Translations under genes and position numbers: made by a program
Source: Lachnospiraceae bacterium
GTDB taxonomy: Bacteria > Bacillota > Clostridia > Lachnospirales > Lachnospiraceae
Reading direction: 5' to 3'
NCBI GenBank assembly: GCA_900770535.1
Contig: CAAHDV010000007.1
Coordinates: forward strand, 1-6,223
Length of the DNA stretch: 6,223 bases
Notes under the pieces: model-generated
The model's database searches: none
Told to the model about the DNA's origin: nothing
What the model saw: the letters and a program-made list of their open reading frames with translations, nothing else
Shown: positions 1 through 6,072 of the stretch, piece after piece
Position numbering within the stretch: the first letter of the stretch is position 1
Layout of the letters: each line of letters starts with the position of its first letter

Positions 1-12
1 CTCTTCCGATCT
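1..12 (+). other. Residual Illumina sequencing adapter at contig edge
   Basis: The first twelve bases, CTCTTCCGATCT, are identical to the 3' end shared by the TruSeq read adapters, which ligate directly to the insert. They sit exactly at the window edge and in the orientation expected if the insert begins at base 13. They are therefore probably not biological. The adjoining gene loses its reliable sequence here: the codon at 11-13 mixes adapter and insert bases. Confidence 0.88.
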
Positions 13-481
13 TGCTGTTTCCCACGCTTAAATCGGAGGCATCCAGAGAAGAAACGACGCTTCGGATTTTGTGCTCGTCATCGCTGTTGTTGTTTAACAG
101 GTCCGCAATGTCCATCCGGGCAATGTCCTGGGAAATGACATTGGAGGAGACGGCCACACAGCTTCCATGCTTTTTTTCCAGGAGATCATAGGTGCCCTTG
201 ATCACAGAGACTGCGCCGAAATAGTTCAGGGAAATGATCTTTGTAAGACTTCCGCAGGCACCGGATACAGCAGCACTTAGGATGAGCCCGTCCAGGCCTT
301 CCGGGTGTAGGGCGTGCAGCTCATCAATTACCTTCTGGCGGCCTTCCAGAGTCGTCAGGTCTGCGGTGATATCTCCTTTCAACAGGTCAATGTTGATGAC
401 TTCATGACCTTCTTTTTTCAGTAATTCTACGGTTTTGGCTCCGATTCCGTGTGAGCCGCCGGTTACAGCGTATATGCCCAT
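13..481 (-). CDS. Short-chain dehydrogenase/reductase, 3alpha-hydroxysteroid dehydrogenase/carbonyl reductase type (3' end missing)
   Basis: This is a partial NAD(P)-dependent oxidoreductase; about 156 residues are readable of roughly 250-260 usual for the family. It begins MGIYAVTGGSHGIG, giving the Rossmann cofactor loop TGxxxGIG at residues 7-14. Further on come a D-I-x-A-D-L stretch (37-42), the family's LNYFGA (85-90) and the Ser-Ser strand VAVSSN (109-114) that carries the catalytic serine. The order and spacing recall the Comamonas 3alpha-hydroxysteroid dehydrogenase/carbonyl reductase, which has an insertion before its YxxxK motif; this is from memory of that protein. The catalytic Tyr and Lys should lie just beyond the break. 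The ATG at 481-479 has an AGGAGG site at 489-494 with 7 bases between. It lies 96 bases downstream of the iron alcohol dehydrogenase on the same strand, so co-transcription is plausible. The substrate cannot be told; a steroid substrate is not implied. Confidence 0.85.
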
Positions 482-502
482 GGTGGGACCTCCTTTTGTC
501 AC

Positions 503-544
503 AACATCGCAAAGCCCGGCTGGGGGGCCAGGCTTGCGAATGTT
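503..544 (-). other. Long intercistronic hairpin between the two dehydrogenase genes
   Basis: Bases 503-516 pair with 531-544 through about 13 base pairs, with single unpaired A's at 513 and 539. After a C/A mismatch (517/530), three more pairs (518-520 with 527-529) close a six-base loop. Read on the minus strand it follows the alcohol dehydrogenase and ends shortly before the ribosome site of the reductase. No run of U follows, so it is not a standard intrinsic terminator. It may instead set the relative mRNA level of the two genes by blocking 3' decay, or cause partial termination. Confidence 0.6.
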
Positions 545-577
545 GAGGATTGGGAATGATATTTAGCAAACATGTTT

Positions 578-1729
578 TTAGTAAGCAGCCTTGAAGATGC
601 CGATCACCTGTTCTTTGGTTGCCTTTCTCGGGTTCGTGAGCTGGCAGACATCCTTCATGGCGTTTTCTGCCATGATACCGAAGTCTTCCTCTTTGACACC
701 CAGCCCGCGCAGGTTCTTCGGGATGCCGACCTGTTCGGAAATCTGACGGATGGCAGCAATGGCTTTTCTTGCCGCGTCCATGGTGGAGAGACCGTCAATG
801 TTTTCACCCATGGCTTTTGCGATATCGCGGAAGCGGTTTGCGTTGCCGATCAGGTTGAATTCCTCTACGTGCGGCAGCAGGATTGCGTTGCAGACACCGT
901 GAGGAAGGTTGTAGAAACCGCCCAGCTGGTGAGCCATAGCGTGAACATAACCGAGGGAAGCGTTGTTGAAGGCAATACCAGCCAGATACTGGCCGTAGGC
1001 CATCTTGTCGCGGGCCTTCATGTAAGTGCCGTTTGCAACTGCCTTTGGCAGATACTGGGTAATCATGGTGATGGCCATGAGGGCAGCGGCATCGGTCAGC
1101 GGGTTGGCATCGGTGGAAACGTAAGCCTCAATGGCGTGGGTTAAAGCATCCATACCGGTTGCGGCAGTCAGTGACGGCGGCATGCCTACCATTAACTTCG
1201 GATCATTGATTGCAATCTGTGGGGTGACGCGCCAATCGACAATGGCCATTTTTACATGGCGGCCGGTATCGGTAATGATACAGAAACGTGTGATCTCGGA
1301 AGCAGTTCCGGCGGTGGTGTTGATGGCAATCATCGGACACATCGGCTTCGTGGATTTATCCACACCTTCATAATCCCGGATGTCGCCGCCGTTGGAGGCA
1401 ACCAGGCCAATGGCTTTTGCACAGTCATGGGAAGAACCGCCGCCCAGGGAAATGATGGAGTCACAGGCTTCTGCTTTGAACATTTCCAGTCCGCTTACGA
1501 CATTGGTATCCTTCGGGTTCGGCTCTGCACCGCCAAATACGACGCTCTCAACGCCTGCACTCGTTAAAATTTCCTGAATGGAAGCAGCCATGCCGGAGGA
1601 AGCAAGGAAGGAATCGGTTACGATCAGTGCCTTCTTGCCGCCAAGGCTCTGCATCAGGGTGCCGGCCTCCTGTACGGAATCTTCACCGAATAAGTTTCTG
1701 GTAGGTAAGAAATAGTAAGTTGTTGCCAT
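578..1729 (-). CDS. Iron-containing (group III) alcohol dehydrogenase, AdhB/FucO-like
   Basis: The 383-residue product is a cytoplasmic NAD-dependent alcohol dehydrogenase that should interconvert a primary alcohol or diol and its aldehyde. From memory it aligns over its whole length with Zymomonas AdhB and lactaldehyde reductase FucO. The family's motifs are present: GGGSSHD (96-102), TTAGTASE (138-145), and GMDALTH followed by HAMAHQLGG and LPHG. The four metal ligands are Asp194, His198, His263 and His277. Asp39 (VTD) at the end of the second strand favours NAD(H) over NADP(H). Start choice: an in-frame GTG at 1738 lies only one base from the AAGGAG site (1740-1745), while the ATG at 1729 is ten bases from it and gives the family's usual length, so the ATG is preferred. 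A MocR-type regulator lies upstream and a short-chain reductase downstream, all on one strand. The true substrate (ethanol, 1,2- or 1,3-propanediol, lactaldehyde, butanol) cannot be settled from sequence. Confidence 0.93.
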   Translation of the reverse strand: MATTYYFLPTRNLFGEDSVQEAGTLMQSLGGKKALIVTDSFLASSGMAASIQEILTSAGVESVVFGGAEPNPKDTNVVSGLEMFKAEACDSIISLGGGSSHDCAKAIGLVASNGGDIRDYEGVDKSTKPMCPMIAINTTAGTASEITRFCIITDTGRHVKMAIVDWRVTPQIAINDPKLMVGMPPSLTAATGMDALTHAIEAYVSTDANPLTDAAALMAITMITQYLPKAVANGTYMKARDKMAYGQYLAGIAFNNASLGYVHAMAHQLGGFYNLPHGVCNAILLPHVEEFNLIGNANRFRDIAKAMGENIDGLSTMDAARKAIAAIRQISEQVGIPKNLRGLGVKEEDFGIMAENAMKDVCQLTNPRKATKEQVIGIFKAAY

Positions 1730-1830
1730 GAGATACACGCTCCTTTTTCTTTATTTGAGTGTCCGCGGGTCGGCGGGTTGTTCATGTGGGGGAACCTTTT
1801 GTGCCGTCCCTGTGTGTTTGTCATGGCAAT

Positions 1831-1858
1831 ATCATAGCAACGATTTGGTGCTTGAAAA
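1831..1858 (-). promoter_or_regulatory. Candidate sigma-A promoter of the alcohol dehydrogenase
   Basis: On the minus strand a TATGAT -10 box (1831-1836) lies 16 bases from a TTTTCA -35-like box (1853-1858, four of six matches). Initiation would fall near 1824, leaving a leader of about 95 bases before the ATG. A/T-rich sequence just upstream (1865-1881) could act as an UP element. A TTTGGT half-site (1844-1849) falls within the spacer. Confidence 0.45.
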
Positions 1859-1860
1859 AC

Positions 1861-1893
1861 AACCAAAATAAAAAATAAATTAGATACCAGATT
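1861..1893 (-). promoter_or_regulatory. Candidate MocR operator upstream of the alcohol dehydrogenase
   Basis: The minus strand carries AATCTGGTATC at 1883-1893, identical to both repeats in the regulator's own leader. A weaker TTGGTT (1861-1866) sits 24 bases further on in the same orientation, the same 24-base step as between the two perfect copies at the regulator. The core TGGTAT/ATACCA is the element known from GabR operators. The site lies upstream of the candidate -35 box, a position suited to activation. The perfect copy overlaps the last base of the regulator's stop codon. Confidence 0.6.
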
Positions 1894-3335
1894 TACCACT
1901 GGATAAAGATATTCCCCAGACGCTGTACGGTTTCCACCAGTGTCCGCTCATCCAGGTCACAGTAGTTTAAGACCAGCACATGCTCGTATTCCGGCTGTAT
2001 TTCCGTACAGAATTCAGAGAGGCAGGCCAGGTTGATGCCCTTGCTTCTGGCGGCCCAGCGGATCTCCACATCGGTCATGGAGGTGTCTAAGTAGACCAGA
2101 AGATGGGTACCGCAGCTTCCGCCGGTAATGCGGGATGCCGGAATCAGGCTGCTCTGCTTGATGATGCGCAGGAGCCGTTCTCCTTCCTGGCGGTAATATT
2201 TTTTCAGGCGGCTCAAATGCCGCTCAAAGGAACCATTTTCGATAAAGCGGGCCAGGGCATACTGTTCGCAGCTGGAAGCGGAGTTGGAGTAGAAGTTGGC
2301 GCGGGAGATGTAGCGTTCCATCAGCTTTTTCGGAAGCACCATGTAGCTGATGCGGATGGCCGGAGCCAGGCTTTTGCTAAAGGTGTTCATATAGATGACC
2401 CGGTGGCTTAAGTCCATGCTTTGCAGGGCCGGGATGCTCTTGGTGGAGTAGCGGAACTCACAGTCGTAATCATCCTCAATAATATAATGGTCCGTGGCTT
2501 CGGCAGCCCAGGAAAGCAGTTCCTGGCGCCGCCCGGCAGTGGTTACGGTGCCAAGCGGATAGTGGTGCTCCGGAGATACATGGACAATGTTTGCTCCGCT
2601 TTCGCGAAGACTCTCCATGGAAATGCCGGATTCGTCCATTTCGATGCTTCTCCAGGGAAGCCCGAATTCTTCATAAATGCGTGGGATTTTGCGGTATCCG
2701 GGATTTTCTGCGCCGTATATGGAGTGCGCGGGCAAAAGCTTGATGAGCTTTTCGTAAAGATATTCAATGCTGGCGCCGATGACAATGCACTCCGGGGAAA
2801 TATTCATGCCTCGGGATCGGTACAGGTAGTCGGCAATGGCACGGCGCAAGTCGGGAACTCCGAGAAAATGTGCCCGCTGCACCAGCTCCAGGTCATATTC
2901 ACTTAAGACCTCCCGCATGGTCTTACGCCAGAGGGAGAAGGGAAATTTTTCGTAAATGGTATTATTGGAGGTAAAGTCCGCATACCAGTTATCTTCTTTA
3001 TAGAGTGGTTCGGAGTCTTCCGGATCACGTTCTTCTTCGGGGACCTGGGCAAAAGAGGAATGCATGGAAAATGACGTCTGCTCCGGCGTGGTTTCCAGTT
3101 CCGCTGCAAAGTAACCACGTTTCTCCTCGGAAGTGATATAGCCTTCTGTCAGCAGCTGGTCATAAGCGTTCATGACCGTGCGGACACTGATCTGGTTGTC
3201 TGATGCCAGTTCCCGTTTGGAAGGAAGTTTTGTTCCTGCCGGGATGCGTCCGCTTAAGATGTCTTCCTTCAGACAGTGGTATAAATACTCGTAAAGGGGA
3301 TGGGCTCCCCGTTTGGAAAAGTCGTAAATCAGCAT
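1893..3335 (-). CDS. MocR/GabR-family transcriptional regulator (GntR HTH plus PLP aminotransferase-like domain)
   Basis: This 480-residue protein has the two-part build of MocR regulators and nearly the length of GabR (479). Residues about 10-77 form a GntR-type winged helix-turn-helix, with the LPSKRELA and VRTVMNAYDQL elements typical of the family. An acidic linker (about 95-118) leads to a fold-type I aminotransferase-like domain (about 120-480). PLP-site residues are visible: ENPGYR (210-215), the E-D-D-Y-D segment (287-291, Asp288 for the pyridine nitrogen, Tyr290), and FSKSLAP with Lys321 for the Schiff base. Such proteins sense PLP with an amine or amino acid, or PLP itself, and bind direct repeats on DNA. 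The ATG at 3335 has GAGGA at 3345-3349, nine bases away. Two perfect operator repeats lie between its promoter and start, so it probably represses itself. The next gene on the strand is the alcohol dehydrogenase, whose upstream region carries the same word, making it the likely target. The effector is unknown. Confidence 0.92.
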   Translation of the reverse strand: MLIYDFSKRGAHPLYEYLYHCLKEDILSGRIPAGTKLPSKRELASDNQISVRTVMNAYDQLLTEGYITSEEKRGYFAAELETTPEQTSFSMHSSFAQVPEEERDPEDSEPLYKEDNWYADFTSNNTIYEKFPFSLWRKTMREVLSEYDLELVQRAHFLGVPDLRRAIADYLYRSRGMNISPECIVIGASIEYLYEKLIKLLPAHSIYGAENPGYRKIPRIYEEFGLPWRSIEMDESGISMESLRESGANIVHVSPEHHYPLGTVTTAGRRQELLSWAAEATDHYIIEDDYDCEFRYSTKSIPALQSMDLSHRVIYMNTFSKSLAPAIRISYMVLPKKLMERYISRANFYSNSASSCEQYALARFIENGSFERHLSRLKKYYRQEGERLLRIIKQSSLIPASRITGGSCGTHLLVYLDTSMTDVEIRWAARSKGINLACLSEFCTEIQPEYEHVLVLNYCDLDERTLVETVQRLGNIFIQW

Positions 3336-3371
3336 AATCTGGTATCCTCATTTGGTAAAAATCTGGTATCC
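3336..3371 (-). promoter_or_regulatory. Tandem operator in the regulator's leader (three ~12-bp-spaced repeats)
   Basis: AATCTGGTATCC is repeated exactly at 3336-3347 and 3360-3371 (plus-strand reading), 24 bases apart, with a degenerate TTTGGTAA copy between them (3351-3358). Successive TGGTA cores are 13 and 11 bases apart, about one helical turn. On the coding (minus) strand the core reads ATACCA, the motif reported for GabR binding sites. The array runs from just after the predicted transcription start to the base before the ATG and overlaps the ribosome site. Bound protein would block transcription, consistent with autorepression. Confidence 0.72.
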
Positions 3372-3381
3372 ATATAATCCC

Positions 3382-3410
3382 ATTATAGCGCGAATGTATA
3401 TATTTGTCTG
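3382..3410 (-). promoter_or_regulatory. Sigma-A promoter of the MocR-type regulator
   Basis: On the minus strand a perfect TATAAT -10 box (3382-3387) is preceded by CAGACA (3405-3410, four of six -35 matches) at the ideal 17-base spacing. Transcription would start near 3375, immediately before the tandem operator repeats. Confidence 0.7.
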
Positions 3411-3443
3411 TATTTTTCGTAATGTTTTGCAAAGTAAAATGCT

Positions 3444-3668
3444 ATGCAGAATGTAAAAAAGAATGTTATAATAAGCAAAATAGAGTATTCTCTAAGTGAT
3501 ATTGACCTCGCTGTGCAGGGAGGAGATATTTCACGCTTTCGTTTAGATATGGAAGAGGAAACTTCCACACTGCTGAAATTTGATATTGTAGACTTGGATT
3601 CTGAGATGTAGGATGAGCTTCGGGAATCCATTTACAGGGAAGGAAAAGTGTTATATGAAAAAGTATGA
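3444..3668 (+). pseudogene. Decayed MNT-type minimal nucleotidyltransferase (antitoxin of an MNT/HEPN pair)
   Basis: The reading frame from 3480 carries the body of a minimal nucleotidyltransferase. SDIDLAVQGGD holds the catalytic D-x-D. RFRLDMEEETSTLLKFDIVDL follows in two adjoining parts, and after a stop comes DELRESIYREGKVLYEKV, the normal family C-terminus. Two lesions are seen. The N-terminal ~30 residues, including the GSRAKG nucleotide-binding motif before the aspartates, are missing; what precedes the match (from ATG 3444) does not look like the family. An in-frame TAG at 3609-3611 splits the rest; homologues often have Gln here, so CAG to TAG is a likely origin. In intact systems this protein modifies its HEPN partner to neutralise it. 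GC content is low (about 35% in counted lines). The remnant of the partner overlaps its end by 14 bases. Confidence 0.78.
3464..3472 (+). promoter_or_regulatory. Candidate extended -10 promoter reading toward the transglutaminase operon
   Basis: TGTTATAAT is a perfect extended -10 element (TGnTATAAT). No good -35 box lies 16-18 bases upstream (ATGCAG at 3444-3449). Initiation near 3479 would give a transcript that carries the broken MNT/HEPN remnant as a leader of about 270 bases before the transglutaminase-like gene. No closer promoter for that gene was found. Confidence 0.5.
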
Positions 3669-3762
3669 GAATTTAGCACTTGGAATTGTCGATGCGGCAA
3701 AAAATGAGTTTTATCAGATGTTCTGTGATTTGCGGAGAGAAGTGGAGACAACATGGCTGTAA
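3655..3762 (+). pseudogene. HEPN-domain toxin gene reduced to 35 codons by in-frame internal deletion
   Basis: The frame begins MKKYEN, the usual opening of HEPN proteins paired with minimal nucleotidyltransferases (HI0074-type substrate-binding family). It then runs directly into LALGIVDAAKNEFYQMF and a D-L-R-R-E-V-E-T-T-W-L end, which resembles that family's C-terminus. Intact members have about 130-140 residues (recalled), so about 100 residues between codons 6 and 8 appear to be lost with the frame kept. The lost part includes the catalytic Rx4-6H motif of HEPN ribonucleases, so the product should be inactive. The ATG overlaps the end of the nucleotidyltransferase remnant, as in intact operons, and the TAA overlaps the first ten bases of the transglutaminase-like gene. 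Any translation here could couple to that gene. Confidence 0.68.
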
Positions 3763-4793
3763 CATATTACTATGATCACATGACTAAACCAAAGCAGGCG
3801 GCTTACCGGAGCATGCTTGCCGGTCTCACAGAGCTTTCCGACAGCTTTCAGCTGCCGCTTTTGGACGCGAAGGAACTTTCTGAGGTATTTCTGCTGCTGA
3901 GGCTGGACCATCCGGAACTGTTCTGGGCATCGGGATTTCATTTTCTCCACTATCAGGATTCTCCCAATCTCATTATGAAGCCGGAATATCTGTTTGACAA
4001 AAGCAAGGTGCGGGAACACCAGAAGGCCATGGCGTCCCGGGTGGAGAAGCTGGCGCGTCCGGCAAAAACGCTTTCCGAATGGGAAAAGGAAAAATACATT
4101 CATGATTTTATCTGTGAAAATATCCGGTATGACAAATTAAAGAAGGCCTATTCTCACGAAATCATTGGCCCGTTAGGGCAGGGGGTGGGAGTCTGCGAAG
4201 GCATTGCCAAAGCAGTGAAGGTGCTGTGCGATGCGCTTGGAATCTGGTGTATGATCGCCATCTGCGGCAATAACCCGGAAAAGGAGATCAAATACCGGCA
4301 CACCTGGAACATTGTCCGCATTGACGGGCAGTATTATCATCTGGACGCCACCTTTGACAACAGCCTTGGAAAATGCAGCGTGACCGGGGAGGAAATCCGT
4401 TATGATTATTTTAATCTGGATGACAAAAATATCTTCCGGGATCACGAACCGCTGATTGCTCCGGCGCCTGCCTGCACCAATGGTGACCACTTTTATTATA
4501 AAGAAAAGAAACTGTCTTTCACGAAGCAGGAGGATGTAAAGAAGCGGGCATTGCAGGCGGCAAAGAAGGGCAAACTGCTGACCTTTCACTGGCGGGGCGG
4601 CTATCTGACGAAACAGGTTCTGGAGGAGGTGCTGGAGCAGATTTCCGAAGCGGGAAAGGAGCGGGGAAAAACTCCCCATGTGAGCTTAAACTGGTCCCAG
4701 GCAGTTTTAAGGATCCGTTATACCGAAGAACCGGCACCGGAGCTGGAGCCGGATGTGAATATGGAAGAAGCCAACGAGGGGGAACAGGAATAG
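3753..4793 (+). CDS. Cytoplasmic transglutaminase-like (papain-fold) domain protein
   Basis: The 346-residue protein has a bacterial transglutaminase-like core at about residues 110-235 with the complete catalytic triad. Cys148 is in GVGVCEGIAKA, His183 in YRHTWN and Asp198 in YYHLDATFD. The motif order and spacing (35 and 15 residues) are normal for the superfamily, whose members act as cysteine proteases, peptidases, amidases or cross-linkers. No signal peptide or membrane segment is seen, so it should act in the cytoplasm. The N-terminal 100 residues are helical and unrecognised. The C-terminal ~90 are lysine-rich and then acidic (the last 25 residues are rich in Glu and Pro). The ATG at 3753 has GGAG at 3744-3747, five bases away. 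It overlaps the HEPN remnant by ten bases and is followed after two bases by the next gene, so the pair is surely one operon. The substrate is unknown. Confidence 0.88.
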   Translation: MAVTYYYDHMTKPKQAAYRSMLAGLTELSDSFQLPLLDAKELSEVFLLLRLDHPELFWASGFHFLHYQDSPNLIMKPEYLFDKSKVREHQKAMASRVEKLARPAKTLSEWEKEKYIHDFICENIRYDKLKKAYSHEIIGPLGQGVGVCEGIAKAVKVLCDALGIWCMIAICGNNPEKEIKYRHTWNIVRIDGQYYHLDATFDNSLGKCSVTGEEIRYDYFNLDDKNIFRDHEPLIAPAPACTNGDHFYYKEKKLSFTKQEDVKKRALQAAKKGKLLTFHWRGGYLTKQVLEEVLEQISEAGKERGKTPHVSLNWSQAVLRIRYTEEPAPELEPDVNMEEANEGEQE

Positions 4794-4795
4794 CT

Positions 4796-5785
4796 ATGAA
4801 CGCATACCGAATGCTGGAAATACTGGGAGAGCAGAATCAGTTTGAACTTTTAGAGGGCGAGAACGGGTATCACACGCCGCAGGATATCCGTCTGGTCTAC
4901 CTGATGAATGATGCGGCCGAATGTTTTCTGACTTTCCGGAACGCGCGGATTACGGGAGAGTATCTTCCGGATTACAGCGGAGAACTGGGAACCCGCCTGG
5001 ACCGGAATGAGGAGCGTTCCTCTCTGGTGGTGCATCAGGGACACAATGTCTTTACGATCTTTTTTGAGACACTGGAAGTGGAATATGAACTTTACAATTA
5101 TGGCAAGATTGGCCATTTCTGGGTAAAGGGCTATGAATACTTAAGGCAGCTGGAGTACCGCATTGCCATTTTGTGGGATAAATTTGAATATATGGGAGAG
5201 GACTGCTGCGGGGAACTGGAGGCAAAGCTTGCCTGGCTGGCAAAGTTCCCACCGCTTAATTTTACCTGCTATCCGTCTGTGCCGCCCCAGTATCTTCCGG
5301 ACCGGGAAGATGGCTGGCAGCTGGCGCCGGAGGCTTTGGAGGTTATGATGGATCTGGCAAAAGAAGCCGGGGATACGTCTTTGCTTCGCGCGCTGGAACT
5401 TTACGGAAAACATTCCGGCCGGTGGATGACAAAGTATATCGCGATGCTCTTACACTGGAAGAAACATGCAAAGACGGTGGATCTGCTGACAGAAAAACTA
5501 AAGCAGGCGGCATCTGTCCATCCATGCCGGAGCTTTGGACCAGAGCGGGACGCGCAGTATGCGCTGATCATGAAGGCAGCCAGAGCGGGACAGCAGGCAC
5601 TGGCAGAAAAGGGCATTCAGTCGGTAGTCCTTCGGGAGGAGCCCTTTGTGCATGCCAGTGATACGCTGGATTTTAAGAGCCATCTGATGATCTGGATGCC
5701 CGGCATCTTAAACCGAAAAACGGAGATCCGGACGTTTACCTATGAAAAAACGGAACATAAGGACAGTGCATCGGCACGTCCATAA
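4796..5785 (+). CDS. Uncharacterised 329-residue protein, operon partner of the transglutaminase-like gene
   Basis: I do not firmly recognise this protein. It may belong to one of the Clostridia-restricted DUFs (DUF3878 came to mind, unverified). Residues 1-110 look beta-rich with aromatic and charged strands (for example FLTFRNARI and HNVFTIFFETLEVEYELY). A long amphipathic helix follows (about 112-132, YEYLRQLEYRIAILWDKFEY), then a proline/tyrosine-rich turn region (151-168). From about 177 to 272 it is mostly helical (ALEVMMDLAKEAG, TVDLLTEKLKQAA). No signal peptide or transmembrane helix is seen, and no catalytic motif stands out. The ATG at 4796 lies two bases after the preceding stop, with AGGAA at 4786-4790 inside the upstream gene, so translation is probably coupled and the two products may work together. 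Base composition matches the transglutaminase gene and differs from the AT-rich sequence downstream. Confidence 0.85.
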   Translation: MNAYRMLEILGEQNQFELLEGENGYHTPQDIRLVYLMNDAAECFLTFRNARITGEYLPDYSGELGTRLDRNEERSSLVVHQGHNVFTIFFETLEVEYELYNYGKIGHFWVKGYEYLRQLEYRIAILWDKFEYMGEDCCGELEAKLAWLAKFPPLNFTCYPSVPPQYLPDREDGWQLAPEALEVMMDLAKEAGDTSLLRALELYGKHSGRWMTKYIAMLLHWKKHAKTVDLLTEKLKQAASVHPCRSFGPERDAQYALIMKAARAGQQALAEKGIQSVVLREEPFVHASDTLDFKSHLMIWMPGILNRKTEIRTFTYEKTEHKDSASARP

Positions 5786-5802
5786 TTTGCTGCGGCAATC
5801 TG

Positions 5803-6072
5803 GCGGAGCAATCCGGCCCCGTAAATGAGAGCGTGTATGAAACATTTAAAAAGTACGGAAGATCTGAAATTCCGGAAGTAGAAGGCTGCAGTAGAATTAC
5901 AGATGAAAGTGTTGAAGAAACAATTGAAGCAATTTGGTTAGAATATGGAAAATCCACAGCATACGATTTAGTGGAGTTAACTCGTTCGCAAAGTCCATGG
6001 AAGAATGCATATTCTAAGGGATTAAGAATCACAAATAGCAGTATACAAACATATTTTCAGTCAACTTTTTAG
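5803..6072 (+). pseudogene. C-terminal fragment of a DUF4065 (SocA/Panacea-type) antitoxin
   Basis: An open frame running from at least 5803 to the TAG at 6072 reads SGPVNESVYETFKKYG, then E-E-T-I-E-A-I-W-L-E-Y-G-K, DLVELTRSQSPWKNAY and ITNSSIQTYF. The GPV...VY..FK.YG segment, the Y-G-x-x-x-x-x-x-L-V-x-L-T-x-x-x-x-P-W-K block and the terminal helix are characteristic of the second half of DUF4065 proteins, a domain found in SocA and in Panacea-containing antitoxins. About the first half of the domain is missing. The frame has no ATG and no ribosome site; only a GTG at 5833 could start it. GC content (about 35% in counted lines) is well below that of the preceding gene. No toxin gene is beside it. 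Confidence 0.72.

Noticed and set aside
23..25. Valine at the place where the SDR catalytic tyrosine would fall if the last readable Lys were the YxxxK lysine
   Set aside because: That Lys codon (11-13) is mostly adapter. Aligning the preceding GN with the family puts the tyrosine a few residues beyond the break, so no loss of the active site can be claimed.
970..990. Extra ATACCA core inside the alcohol dehydrogenase gene, with similar single cores at about 1504-1510 and 2982-2988
   Set aside because: They are isolated six-base matches in coding sequence without the flanking AAT...C of the 11-base word or a second copy at 24 bases.
572..1144. A 190-codon open frame on the plus strand
   Set aside because: It lies wholly antisense to the well-supported alcohol dehydrogenase and has the composition of a shadow frame; no family resemblance or ribosome site.
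1730..1738. Alternative GTG start adding three residues to the alcohol dehydrogenase
   Set aside because: The GTG is only one base from the AAGGAG ribosome site, while the ATG at 1729 is ten bases away and matches the family length.
1865..1882. T-rich tract (minus strand) after the regulator stop as an intrinsic terminator
   Set aside because: Only a 4-bp stem (CCAG/CTGG) precedes it. The tract is better explained as A/T-rich promoter-upstream sequence of the dehydrogenase.
3609..3611. Stop codon read-through or recoding in the nucleotidyltransferase remnant
   Set aside because: The gene also lacks its nucleotide-binding motif and its partner is deleted, so simple decay explains the stop.
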